Shown here: positions 1-6,719 of the stretch, in pieces | How positions within the stretch are numbered: position 1 is the stretch's first letter | Layout: each line of letters opens with the position of its first letter | Source: an uncultured Clostridia bacterium | Lineage (GTDB): Bacteria; Bacillota; Clostridia; Oscillospirales; Oscillospiraceae | Length of the DNA: 19,589 nucleotides | Direction: 5' to 3' | Assembly: GCA_946619065.1 (NCBI GenBank) | Contig: CAMOLY010000003.1 | Coordinates: forward strand, 1 to 19,589 | The notes under the pieces: model-generated | What the model was told of the DNA's origin: nothing | What the model saw: only the letters and a program-made list of their open reading frames with translations | Databases searched by the model: none | Made by a program: the position numbers and the translations under genes

Positions 1-54
1 GGCAAGGGTCTGCAAAACCCTGATTCGCCAGTTCAAATCTGGCCGTCACCTCCA
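1..54 (+). tRNA. tRNA-Cys (GCA), 3' portion; 5' end outside window
   Basis: The window opens inside a tRNA. The anticodon stem AGGGT (5-9) pairs with ACCCT (17-21) around the loop CTGCAAA, giving anticodon GCA at 12-14, which reads Cys codons. The T-arm GCCAG (27-31)/CTGGC (39-43) encloses TTCAAAT. The acceptor 3' strand occupies 44-50, followed by discriminator T51 and an encoded CCA at 52-54. A U discriminator is the known identity element of bacterial tRNA-Cys and supports the assignment. The D-arm and 5' acceptor strand lie upstream of the window. Confidence 0.93.
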
Positions 55-95
55 AAGCAAAAATCCTGTCACAACAGTGGCAGGATTTTTGCTTT
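54..95 (+). terminator. Rho-independent terminator after tRNA-Cys
   Basis: The arm at 54-72 pairs with 77-95 around AACA, with one G-U wobble, giving a stem of about 19 bp. The 3' arm contains a T5 run. It begins at the tRNA CCA end, so it fits termination of the tRNA transcript. Because the outer part of the stem is A/T-rich on both sides, it could also work in the opposite direction. Confidence 0.75.
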
Positions 96-233
96 GTATT
101 CTTAAATTTTCAGTTTTCGGCTTCCTTTCCCAACAGGATTATCTGAATGGACGCTCGGCATTTCTTTTTCCTGCGATAAAACCGCATTCCCGTGCATTAT
201 AGAAGTGAAGGCAGCCAGAAGGGAGGCGTGAAG

Positions 234-1088
234 ATGAGACGCCGAATCTGGATCATACTGGCGGTTTGCTTCTTTCTGGGCCTCGGATGGTTCATCTTTG
301 GGAGCAGGCATTATACAGCAAAAGACATCGCTCCGCTGCGCGTCACCTTTTTAAAAGTCGGGAAAGCGGATGCTGCCATTCTCGAATGCGGCGGAGGTTT
401 TCTGGTGCTGGATACCGGCGAGGAGGACGACGGTCCGGAGTTGATTTCCGCCTTACGGAAGGCAGGCTGCACGCAGGTCGACGCTCTGATCCTCACGCAC
501 TTTGATCAGGATCACATCGGCGGCGCGGATCAGCTGCTGGAGGCCTTCCCGGTCGGAACAGTCTACCTGCCGGACTACGAAGGCGAGGGATCTGACTGGA
601 ACGAGCTGGTCGCCGCACTGACCCGTTCAGACTGCAGGATCATACGCCTGCAAGAGCCTGCCGTTCTGCGGCTGGGAGATGCTTCCGTGGAGATTGACCC
701 GCCGGGAGATTATGCCATCCCTGCCGGTGCGTCCGACTACGACAATGCGTTTTCCCTCATCGTCACGGTGCGGCACGGACAGAAGCGGCTGGTTTTCACC
801 GGTGACGCGGAAAAAGCCCGGCTGCGGGAATACCTGGCCGCGAAGCCAGCATCCTGTGATTTCCTGAAACTGCCGCATCATGGAATCTACAATACCGAAC
901 TGGAACCCCTGCTGCAGGCGCTGCGGCCTCAATACGGTGTGATCTGTTCGTCCCGAAAGCATCCAGCAGAGGATCGGGTCCTGGAAACTGCCGCCCGCAT
1001 GGGCGTCAAGGTGCTGGAGACCCGGAACGGAGACATTGTTCTGGAAAGCGACGGCCACAGCCTGACGCTGCGGCAGAAGGGAAGTTAA
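234..1088 (+). CDS. ComEC/Rec2-like metallo-beta-lactamase-fold protein with N-terminal membrane anchor
   Basis: This 284-residue protein resembles the stand-alone C-terminal hydrolase domain of ComEC/Rec2, the DNA-uptake channel protein. Residues 5-23 are a hydrophobic segment after MRRR, so it is either a membrane anchor or a signal peptide, placing the enzyme outside the membrane. The metal-binding motif THFDQDH is at 88-94, followed by GG. A later FTGD metal ligand (D191) and LPHHG (213-217) are also ComEC-like. The start at 234 is preferred over an in-frame ATG at 192 because GGGAGG lies at 221-226 and the hydrophobic segment then follows directly. It is the first gene of a five-gene operon, with the VTC gene one base downstream. 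The substrate is unknown; DNA or another phosphodiester or phosphate ester would fit the fold. No ComEC channel domain is present. Confidence 0.85.
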   Translation: MRRRIWIILAVCFFLGLGWFIFGSRHYTAKDIAPLRVTFLKVGKADAAILECGGGFLVLDTGEEDDGPELISALRKAGCTQVDALILTHFDQDHIGGADQLLEAFPVGTVYLPDYEGEGSDWNELVAALTRSDCRIIRLQEPAVLRLGDASVEIDPPGDYAIPAGASDYDNAFSLIVTVRHGQKRLVFTGDAEKARLREYLAAKPASCDFLKLPHHGIYNTELEPLLQALRPQYGVICSSRKHPAEDRVLETAARMGVKVLETRNGDIVLESDGHSLTLRQKGS

Positions 1089-1089
1089 G

Positions 1090-1827
1090 ATGGCGCAGAC
1101 GGTTTTTGCCCGCAAGGAGGTCAAATACCTGCTGACCAGGGCCCAATACTTTGCTCTGCGGGCAGCTCTGGCGGATCGGATGGCGGAGGACCAATACGGC
1201 CTTCACACGATCTGCAACATCTACTATGATACGCCCGACGGCTACCTGATCACCCGTTCTCTGGAAAAGCCCCGCTACAAAGAGAAGCTGCGTCTGCGGA
1301 GCTATGGGGTTCCCAGGCAGGAATCCACCGTCTATCTGGAGATCAAGAAAAAGGCGGACGGCATCGTCAGCAAGCGCCGCATCGGTCTGACCCTTCGGGA
1401 GGCGGAGGCATATTTGGAGCGGGATCTGTATCCGGCGGCTGACTGCCAGATCCTCCGGGAGATCGACTATCTGAAACACCGGCTGCCACTTGCCCCGGCG
1501 CTGTTTCTGGCCTATGACCGGATCGCGCTGGCGGGTCGGGAGGATCCGGACTTTCGTGTTACCTATGATCAGCGCATTCGCGGCCGAAGGGAGCGTCTTT
1601 CCCTGGCAGAGGGAGACGCGGGATCGCTGCTGCTGCCCGAGGAGCTGATTCTGATGGAAGCCAAGATCCAGGGAGCTGCGCCTCTGTGGTTTGCACAGCT
1701 GCTGTCCCGGCTGGAAATCCGGCAGCTGTCCTTCTCAAAATATGGAGCGATCTGTAAAAAAGAGGCAGGAGCCCTGCTGCTGCCAAAAAAGATCGAACAT
1801 ATTCTGGAAAGGAGGCCAGCGGTATGA
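1090..1827 (+). CDS. VTC-domain (polyphosphate polymerase-type) protein
   Basis: This 245-residue protein has the layout of the VTC domain, the tunnel-shaped catalytic fold of the yeast vacuolar polyphosphate polymerase. Basic and acidic tunnel motifs appear in order: RKEVKY (8-13), IYYDTPD (44-50), EKLRLR (65-70), YLEIKKK (82-88), SKRR (94-97), then a YDxRIR segment, an LMEAKI segment and SFSKYG near the C-terminus. This is the triphosphate-tunnel arrangement, in which Lys/Arg bind polyphosphate and Glu binds metal. It starts one base after the upstream stop and overlaps the next gene by ATGA. In Clostridia, VTC-domain proteins often sit beside DUF4956 membrane proteins, as here, which suggests a membrane complex. 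Polymerase activity is inferred from the family and has not been shown for this protein. Confidence 0.85.
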   Translation: MAQTVFARKEVKYLLTRAQYFALRAALADRMAEDQYGLHTICNIYYDTPDGYLITRSLEKPRYKEKLRLRSYGVPRQESTVYLEIKKKADGIVSKRRIGLTLREAEAYLERDLYPAADCQILREIDYLKHRLPLAPALFLAYDRIALAGREDPDFRVTYDQRIRGRRERLSLAEGDAGSLLLPEELILMEAKIQGAAPLWFAQLLSRLEIRQLSFSKYGAICKKEAGALLLPKKIEHILERRPAV

Positions 1828-2504
1828 TACAATGGAGCTTGGAGAGCGTCACCCGAATGGGGAGCTTCTCCCTGGATACGGTGCTGATGCTCTGGGGTAC
1901 CGCCCTGCTGCTGGGACTGGGGATTGCCCTGCTCTACCGCCGTACAGGCGGCGCGGGCGGCGGCTTTCCGGTGATCCTGGCTCTGATCCCCATGCTGGTT
2001 TCCGCCGTCATCATGATCATCAATGGAAATTTAGGAACCTCCGTGGCAGTGCTTGGCGCCTTCGGACTGATCCGCTTCCGCTCCGCTCCGGGAACCGCCC
2101 GGGACATTGGCTTCCTGTTCTATGCCCTCTGTGTGGGGCTGGCGGCAGGGCTGGGCTTTTTGACACTGGCTGCGCTTCTGTTCGCGGTGGTGGCAGCGGC
2201 GCTCCTGCTGTTGGACCGGGCCGGCCTGGGGCGGGCTGCCGTCCGGGTCCGCCATCTGCGGATCACGGTCCCGGAGGACCTGAATTTCACCGGAGCCTTT
2301 GACGATCTGCTCCGGCGCTTTGCTTCCAAATCGGAGCTGGAAAAGGTCCGCACCTCGGACCTTGGCGCCACCTTTCAGCTGGAATACCGGCTGGAGCTCC
2401 GCAGGCATACCGACGAAAAGGAATTCCTGGATGCCCTGCGCTGCCGCAATGGGAATCTGACCATCGTACTTGGCCCTGCAGCGACAGAAAAAAATACGTT
2501 TTAG
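1824..2504 (+). CDS. DUF4956 family membrane protein
   Basis: This protein has 226 residues. The N-terminal 130 residues hold about four hydrophobic helices (around 18-38, 48-68, 94-112 and 113-131). The second and third are separated by a conserved-looking loop, GAFGLIRFRS..GTARDIG (78-96), which is the DUF4956 hallmark. The C-terminal 95 residues are soluble and mixed alpha/beta, with a predicted cytoplasmic location. The ATG overlaps the VTC stop (ATGA) and has a strong GGAGG about eight bases upstream, indicating translational coupling. The family function is not established. Its regular partnering with VTC-domain proteins suggests a membrane component for polyphosphate synthesis or translocation, which is an inference. 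Confidence 0.85.
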   Translation: MIQWSLESVTRMGSFSLDTVLMLWGTALLLGLGIALLYRRTGGAGGGFPVILALIPMLVSAVIMIINGNLGTSVAVLGAFGLIRFRSAPGTARDIGFLFYALCVGLAAGLGFLTLAALLFAVVAAALLLLDRAGLGRAAVRVRHLRITVPEDLNFTGAFDDLLRRFASKSELEKVRTSDLGATFQLEYRLELRRHTDEKEFLDALRCRNGNLTIVLGPAATEKNTF

Positions 2505-2515
2505 GTGGGATTGAC

Positions 2516-3088
2516 ATGCTGCTCTTTCTGAACGCACAGGAAGGCTCGCCCAGGGCGGAAAACGACGCCCTGGAAGCCCTGCTCTCCGGCGTAGCTGCCG
2601 GACAGCGGGAGGCTTTCTGCGCGCTTTATGAGCAGACACGGGGCCGGATTTATGCCTATGCCCTGAGCATTCTCCGGCAAACCCAGGATGCCGAGGACGC
2701 CATGCAGGATACTTTTCTGAAAATCCGTTCCGCGGCCCACCTCTACGAACCCCGGGGCAAGCCCCTGGCCTGGATGCTGACCGTCTGCAAAAACGTCTGC
2801 CTCATGGAGCTGCGCCGCAAACAGCATACCGCTGCCCTGACGCCGGAGGCGGAGGCCGTGCTGGCCGCCCCGGACACGCTGACCGACGCGGAGGACCGGG
2901 CGGTGCTGGAGGCGGCCTTCCGTACCCTGGACCCGGAAAGCCTGCGGGTGATCCTGCTCCACGCCGCCGTGGGCCTCAGGCATCGGGAAATCGCCAAAAC
3001 CCTGGAACTGCCCCTGTCCACGGTGCTCTCCAAATACAACCGGGGCATCAAACGCTTACAGCGGCAACTGGAGGATGTGATCGAATGA
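2516..3088 (+). CDS. ECF-type RNA polymerase sigma factor
   Basis: This 190-residue protein has the two-domain sigma-70 layout of ECF factors. Region 2 (about 35-104) carries LYEQTRGRIYAYAL, a QDAEDAMQDTFLKI-type core-binding segment (57-70) and a WMLTVCKNVC..ELRRK -10 recognition helix. Region 4 (about 128-186) has a helix-turn-helix around 155-178 (HREIAKTLELPLSTV). Regions 1.1 and 3 are absent. AGGTGGG lies six bases before the ATG. The stop overlaps the start of the next gene (ATGA), the usual coupling of an ECF sigma factor to its anti-sigma factor. The target regulon is unknown. Autoregulation of this operon is plausible, but I could not identify an ECF-type promoter upstream of position 234. 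Confidence 0.93.
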   Translation: MLLFLNAQEGSPRAENDALEALLSGVAAGQREAFCALYEQTRGRIYAYALSILRQTQDAEDAMQDTFLKIRSAAHLYEPRGKPLAWMLTVCKNVCLMELRRKQHTAALTPEAEAVLAAPDTLTDAEDRAVLEAAFRTLDPESLRVILLHAAVGLRHREIAKTLELPLSTVLSKYNRGIKRLQRQLEDVIE

Positions 3089-4299
3089 AGAAACAGGATA
3101 GAAAAATTCTGGAAGCCCGCCTTGCCCGGGCAGCAGAACGGGCCGCTCCGCAGAACGCCCAAGCCCTGGCCGATCTGCCTGTGGAGCCGGCCCACGGGGA
3201 CGAGTGGTTCCTCGACGGGACTGGCAAGCGCAGGGAACGGTCTGCAATCCGTCGCTGGGTGCCCCTTCTGTCGGCCCTGACCGCGGTTCTGCTGGCGGTG
3301 GTTGGTTTCCTCTATGTGACTCGCTGGTCCCGGGCGGCGACCGTATACCTGGACGTGAATCCCTCCATCCGACTGGAGCTCAACCGTCAGGAACGGGTCC
3401 TTTCTGCTGTGGCTGAAAACGAGGACGGTGCGCGGATTCTGGACGGAATGGATCTTGCGGGAACGGACGTGGATGTGGCCCTCAATGCAATTTTGGGCTC
3501 CATGTACCGCCAGGGCTACTTGAGCCCAGAAAAGAACACGATTCTGATCACCGTGACCGGCCCGTCCACCGACAGAGCCGCCGCTCTGCGGAATCGACTG
3601 TCCGCCAGCGCCGGCAGTCAGTTGACTGAGCTGTGCGGATCAGCAACCGTCCTCGATCAAACACTCAAGGTGGACGACGAGCTGTCGCGTATCGCCGCGG
3701 CAAACGGCATCACTCCCGGGAAGGCTGCTCTTTTGCAGCGCATCGTACAGGATCATCCGGAGCTGGACTTTGCATTCCTTGCAGGATTGACCATGGATGA
3801 TCTGGAGGATTATTTGGAGGATCGCAGCATCGACCTGGAGGATTATGTGGATCTGATCCTCGTTGGCAACCCACCGGAGCCGGACGATGATCCCGACGAC
3901 GACCCGGACGACGATCCTGACGACGACCCGGACGACGATCCCGACGACGACCGGGACGACGATCCAGACGACGACCCGGACGACGATCCTGACGACGACC
4001 GGGACGATGATCCCGACGACGACCCGGACGATGATCCCGACGACGACCCGGACGATGATCCCGACGACGACCGGGAGGACGATCCCGACGACGACCCGGA
4101 CGATGATCCCGACGACGACCGGGACGACGATCCGGACGACGACCGGGACGATGATCCAGACGACGACCGGGACGATGATCCCGACGACGACAGGGACGAC
4201 GATCCTGACGACGATCGGGACGATGATCCGGACGACGACCGGGATGACTATGACGCGGACGAAGCAGACGATGTGGATGATTTGGATGAGCGCGATTGA
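3085..4299 (+). CDS. Transmembrane anti-sigma factor, RsgI-like, with long Asp-rich repeat tail
   Basis: This 404-residue protein is the likely anti-sigma partner of the preceding ECF factor. Residues 1-57 are a charged cytoplasmic segment without an obvious zinc anti-sigma motif. Residues 58-79 form one transmembrane helix, so the rest is extracytoplasmic. Residues 85-160 (YLDVNPSIRLELN, then AENEDG, then an AILGSMYRQGYL-like segment) match the middle ectodomain of RsgI-type anti-sigma factors. From residue 266 to about 387 the chain is some 30 tandem PDDD/RDDD units, ending in an acidic tail. In clostridial RsgI proteins the far C-terminus is often a carbohydrate-binding sensor; here it is low-complexity polyacid. 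The tail might bind divalent cations or cell-wall polymers, which is inference. The presence of an RsgI-like ectodomain with an ECF factor rather than SigI is notable. Confidence 0.85.
   Translation: MKKQDRKILEARLARAAERAAPQNAQALADLPVEPAHGDEWFLDGTGKRRERSAIRRWVPLLSALTAVLLAVVGFLYVTRWSRAATVYLDVNPSIRLELNRQERVLSAVAENEDGARILDGMDLAGTDVDVALNAILGSMYRQGYLSPEKNTILITVTGPSTDRAAALRNRLSASAGSQLTELCGSATVLDQTLKVDDELSRIAAANGITPGKAALLQRIVQDHPELDFAFLAGLTMDDLEDYLEDRSIDLEDYVDLILVGNPPEPDDDPDDDPDDDPDDDPDDDPDDDRDDDPDDDPDDDPDDDRDDDPDDDPDDDPDDDPDDDPDDDREDDPDDDPDDDPDDDRDDDPDDDRDDDPDDDRDDDPDDDRDDDPDDDRDDDPDDDRDDYDADEADDVDDLDERD
3880..4245 (+). repeat. 12-bp coding tandem repeat (Pro/Arg-Asp-Asp-Asp), about 30 units
   Basis: The unit is CCN or CGG followed by three GAC/GAT codons. 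Early units are mostly PDDD, with RDDD every fourth to sixth unit. Over roughly the last 12 units P and R alternate strictly, giving a higher-order 24-bp period. One unit has Glu in place of an Asp (around 4075). Synonymous GAC/GAT variation between units shows that the copies are not all recent identical duplications. Such an array is prone to slippage in 12-bp steps, which would preserve the frame and vary the tail length. Confidence 0.95.
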
Positions 4300-4320
4300 A
4301 CGCGGCACAGTCCTTTCGGA

Positions 4321-4377
4321 TTGATAAAAAGGGCTCGTTGCAAAATGATTCATTTTGCAACGAGCCCTCTTATCAAG
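4321..4377. terminator. Bidirectional hairpin terminator between convergent operons
   Basis: An 18-bp perfect stem (4330-4347 with 4351-4368) is extended by TTGATAA/TTATCAA flanks, giving a near-perfect palindrome of 57 bases. On the minus strand the stem is followed by TTTTT, so it is a convincing intrinsic terminator for the hyp operon, whose last stop is at 4393-4395. On the plus strand the downstream tract is weaker (CTCTTATC), but the hairpin also lies 21 bases after the anti-sigma stop. It is well placed to insulate the two operons. Confidence 0.85.
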
Positions 4378-4392
4378 GTTTCAGAAACAGGA

Positions 4393-5397
4393 TCAGCAGA
4401 TGCGGGGCAGCAGCTCGTTGCCGGGCTGGGGGAGATAGGTCTCAGTGCCGACCTCGGTCTGCAGGAAGACCCGTCCGATTTCCTGATCACAGACTTCGCC
4501 GATGACGCAGGCGTCTTCAAAATAGGGCTGTCTGCGCAGGACCTCCACGAGCTTCTGCGCGTTTTCCTGCGGGGCAAAGATCACGAGCGTCCCCTCGTTG
4601 GCCAGATACAGGGGCTCCAGTCCCAGCAGACCGGTGACGCCGCGGACCTCGGGAGAGACCGGGACCGCGGAGGCGTCCAGCCGGATCCCCACATTGCTCT
4701 GGTGTGCAATTTCGTAGAGCACGGTGCCCACGCCGCCACGGGTCGCGTCGCGGATCACGTGGACGTTGGGAACCTCCCGGAGCGTTCCCTCCACGCTCTT
4801 CCACAGCGGGGCGCAGTCGCTCTTGACGTCGGCTTCGATGCCGTAGTCGTCGCGGGCGAGCAGGATGCAGCAGCCGTGGCGGCCGATGTTGCCGGTCACA
4901 ATGACCGCGTCTCCGGGCTTTGCGTTCGCGCCGCTCAGATCCACGCCGGGCAGCAGCTCGCCCACGCCGGTGGTGGTGATGAAGAGCTGGTCCACCTGGC
5001 CCTTGCCGGCGACCTTGGTATCGCCGGCCACCACGGCAACGCCGGCCTCGTTGGCGGTCTTTGCCATCGCCTCCACGACCTCCTCCAGCTTGGCGATGGG
5101 GAAGCCCTCCTCAATCACGAACGAGCAGGTCAGATACAGCGGCCGCGCTCCCATGCAGGCCAGGTCGTTGACTGTCCCGCAGACGGAGAGCTTGCCGATG
5201 TTGCCGCCGTTGAAAAATGGGGGCGAGACGATGAAGCCGTCGGTGGTCATGGCGATTCTGCCGTTCGGCCTGGGCAGGACGGAGGCGTCGTCCGCCGTGA
5301 ACAGCGGGTTGGAAAGATTCTTCTTAAAGACGCGGTCGATCAGCTCGGAAGTCTGTTTTCCGCCTGCGCCGTGCGCCATTGTAATGGTATCGTTCAT
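4393..5397 (-). CDS. hypE: Hydrogenase maturation protein HypE
   Basis: HypE makes the cyanide ligands of the [NiFe] centre. Its C-terminal cysteine is carbamoylated by HypF, dehydrated with ATP to a thiocyanate, and the CN is passed to iron on HypC-HypD. The 334-residue length is normal. The N-terminus has the PurM/SelD-like HGAGGK motif (9-14), then ADDAS and TTDGF. A VVAGDTKV nucleotide-binding segment and DATRGGVG follow. The protein ends in the required PRIC, so the catalytic Cys is intact. The ATG has GGAGG upstream and starts 12 bases after the hypD stop. It is the last gene of the nitrogenase-like/hyp operon and is followed by a strong terminator. All visible signatures indicate an active enzyme. 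Confidence 0.97.
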   Translation of the reverse strand: MNDTITMAHGAGGKQTSELIDRVFKKNLSNPLFTADDASVLPRPNGRIAMTTDGFIVSPPFFNGGNIGKLSVCGTVNDLACMGARPLYLTCSFVIEEGFPIAKLEEVVEAMAKTANEAGVAVVAGDTKVAGKGQVDQLFITTTGVGELLPGVDLSGANAKPGDAVIVTGNIGRHGCCILLARDDYGIEADVKSDCAPLWKSVEGTLREVPNVHVIRDATRGGVGTVLYEIAHQSNVGIRLDASAVPVSPEVRGVTGLLGLEPLYLANEGTLVIFAPQENAQKLVEVLRRQPYFEDACVIGEVCDQEIGRVFLQTEVGTETYLPQPGNELLPRIC

Positions 5398-5409
5398 AAT
5401 TTCCTCCGT

Positions 5410-6462
5410 TTATTTTCCGGGATGATCGTACAGATAAAAGGCCGAGCAGGCGCCCTCGCCGGACACCATGCAGGCGCCCACCGGGTGCTCCGGGGTGCAG
5501 ACCTTTCCGAAGAGCGGGCAGTCGCAGGGTTTGATCTCGCCCTGCAGCACGCGTCCGCACTGACAGCCGGGATTCGGTCTGCCTTCGATTTTCGGCATGT
5601 CGAACTTGATTCTTGCGTCGTAATCGGCGTATTTCTCGCGGAGCCGGAGCCCGGAGGCGGGGATCATGCCGATGCCGCGCCACATCGCGTCGCAGGGCTC
5701 CATGAACTCGTCGATGATCCGCATCGCGGCGGGATTGCCCTCGTCCCGGACGACGCGGGGATAGCAGTTTTCAAAGAAGGGACGGCCCTCGGCAAAGCGG
5801 GTCAGGATCGTGGCCAGGGCGGTGGTGATCTCTGCGGCGGTGAAGCCGGTCACAACGCCGCTGACGCCGCCCGCGCAGAGCTCCTTCAGAATGCCGGTTC
5901 CGGTGATTGCGTGGACGTGGCCGGGGTACAGGAAGGCGTCCGCGCTGTCCTTCATTGCCCGGTAGGCGCCGGGCATGGTCTTGTTCGAGGTCAGGATCGA
6001 ATAGTTCTTCAGACCCTGCCGGATCGCGTTCTTGACCGAGATGCAGTCGGACGGGGCGGTGGTCTCAAAGCCCACCGACAGGAAGACCACCTGCTCCTCC
6101 GGGTGCCGCACCGCGTATTCTGTGGCGTCCTGGGGGGAATAGACCGTGACCACCTTGCCGCCCAGGCCTCTGGCCGTCTGCAGACTCTGCTTCGTGCCGG
6201 GCACGCGGACCAGGTCGCCGAAGGTGCAGACCGTCGCGCCCTTTTCCAGAGCCAGCCAGATCGCCTCGTCGATGTAGTCCACCGGGGTTACGCAGACCGG
6301 GCAGCCGGGGCCGGAGATCAGGTCCACGTTTTCGGGCAGCAGCCGGCGGATGCCCATGCGGAAAATCTCGTGGGTATGCGTGCCGCATACCTCCATGATG
6401 CGCAGCGGGGGAACCTTCGTGTTCCGGATGATGTCCACCGCGCGGGATACCACTTCATTCAC
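5410..6462 (-). CDS. hypD: Hydrogenase maturation iron-sulfur protein HypD
   Basis: HypD is the scaffold, with HypC, on which the Fe(CN)2(CO) unit is built. It carries a [4Fe-4S] cluster and redox-active thiols. This protein has 350 residues. Family motifs are intact: CGTHTHE (26-32), GPGCPVC (51-57) and GFETTAP near the middle. The C-terminal region is Cys-rich, with a PGCQCG..C.C segment and GACMVSGEGAC, which supplies cluster ligands. Translation starts at GTG, overlapping the hypC stop as GTGA, so the two partners are translationally coupled. A short gap with a GGAGG leads to hypE. Nothing suggests decay. Its presence shows that the host can assemble the diatomic-ligand iron unit, if CO and carbamoyl phosphate are available. 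Confidence 0.97.
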   Translation of the reverse strand: MNEVVSRAVDIIRNTKVPPLRIMEVCGTHTHEIFRMGIRRLLPENVDLISGPGCPVCVTPVDYIDEAIWLALEKGATVCTFGDLVRVPGTKQSLQTARGLGGKVVTVYSPQDATEYAVRHPEEQVVFLSVGFETTAPSDCISVKNAIRQGLKNYSILTSNKTMPGAYRAMKDSADAFLYPGHVHAITGTGILKELCAGGVSGVVTGFTAAEITTALATILTRFAEGRPFFENCYPRVVRDEGNPAAMRIIDEFMEPCDAMWRGIGMIPASGLRLREKYADYDARIKFDMPKIEGRPNPGCQCGRVLQGEIKPCDCPLFGKVCTPEHPVGACMVSGEGACSAFYLYDHPGK

Positions 6463-6671
6463 TTTTCCAGGCCCTCCAGCAGCTTTGCGGACTCGTCCAC
6501 GTCGCCGTCCGTGATCTTTGCAATCGCGGAGCCGGCATGCACCATCACATAGTCACCGGGCTCCAGATCCTCCAGCAGCTCTGCGGAGACGGTCCGCTTC
6601 GCGCCGGAGGCGTCCACCAGCGCGACGCCGTCGCTGACCGAGAGAACTCTTGCGGATAATCCAACACACAT
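6459..6671 (-). CDS. hypC: Hydrogenase maturation chaperone HypC (HypC/HybG/HupF family)
   Basis: This 70-residue protein begins MCVG, with the invariant Cys2 that ligates iron together with HypD. The rest shows the family OB-like pattern (a VALVDASGAKRTVS strand, then LEPGDYVMVHAGSAIAKI). In hydrogenase systems HypC also escorts the iron unit to the large-subunit precursor and is partly target-specific. In this operon the natural client may therefore be something else, possibly the NifD/K-like proteins; that is inference. An AGGAGG site lies nine bases before the ATG. The 48-bp gap after hypF contains a small hairpin. Confidence 0.95.
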   Translation of the reverse strand: MCVGLSARVLSVSDGVALVDASGAKRTVSAELLEDLEPGDYVMVHAGSAIAKITDGDVDESAKLLEGLEK

Positions 6672-6700
6672 GATAAGAAACCTCCTGTTTCTGTTTCATC

Positions 6701-6716
6701 ACCGCCCCAGGGCGGT
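6701..6716 (-). promoter_or_regulatory. Intercistronic hairpin between hypF and hypC
   Basis: ACCGCC pairs with GGCGGT around a four-base loop immediately after the hypF stop. No T-run follows on the minus strand, so it is unlikely to terminate. It could protect the upstream message from 3' decay or tune hypC expression relative to hypF. The stem is short, and its function is inferred from position only. Confidence 0.4.
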
Positions 6717-6719
6717 CTA

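Noticed and set aside
102..311. Small minus-strand open frame next to the tRNA terminator
   Set aside because: It overlaps the start of the ComEC-like gene, has no ribosome binding site and no recognisable sequence.
3880..4245. Possible CRISPR-like array
   Set aside because: The unit is 12 bp with no spacers, and it codes in frame for PDDD/RDDD.
3640..4360. Repetitive frames on both strands across the Asp-repeat region
   Set aside because: Any frame through a 12-bp repeat stays open. Only the plus-strand anti-sigma frame joins a recognisable N-terminal domain and continues the operon.
4321..6552. Long plus-strand open frame (about 740 codons) opposite hypE and hypD
   Set aside because: It is antisense to two fully recognisable genes, has low-complexity Ala/Gly/His/Asp-rich composition without any domain, and begins inside the terminator palindrome. 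It is a by-product of high GC third positions.
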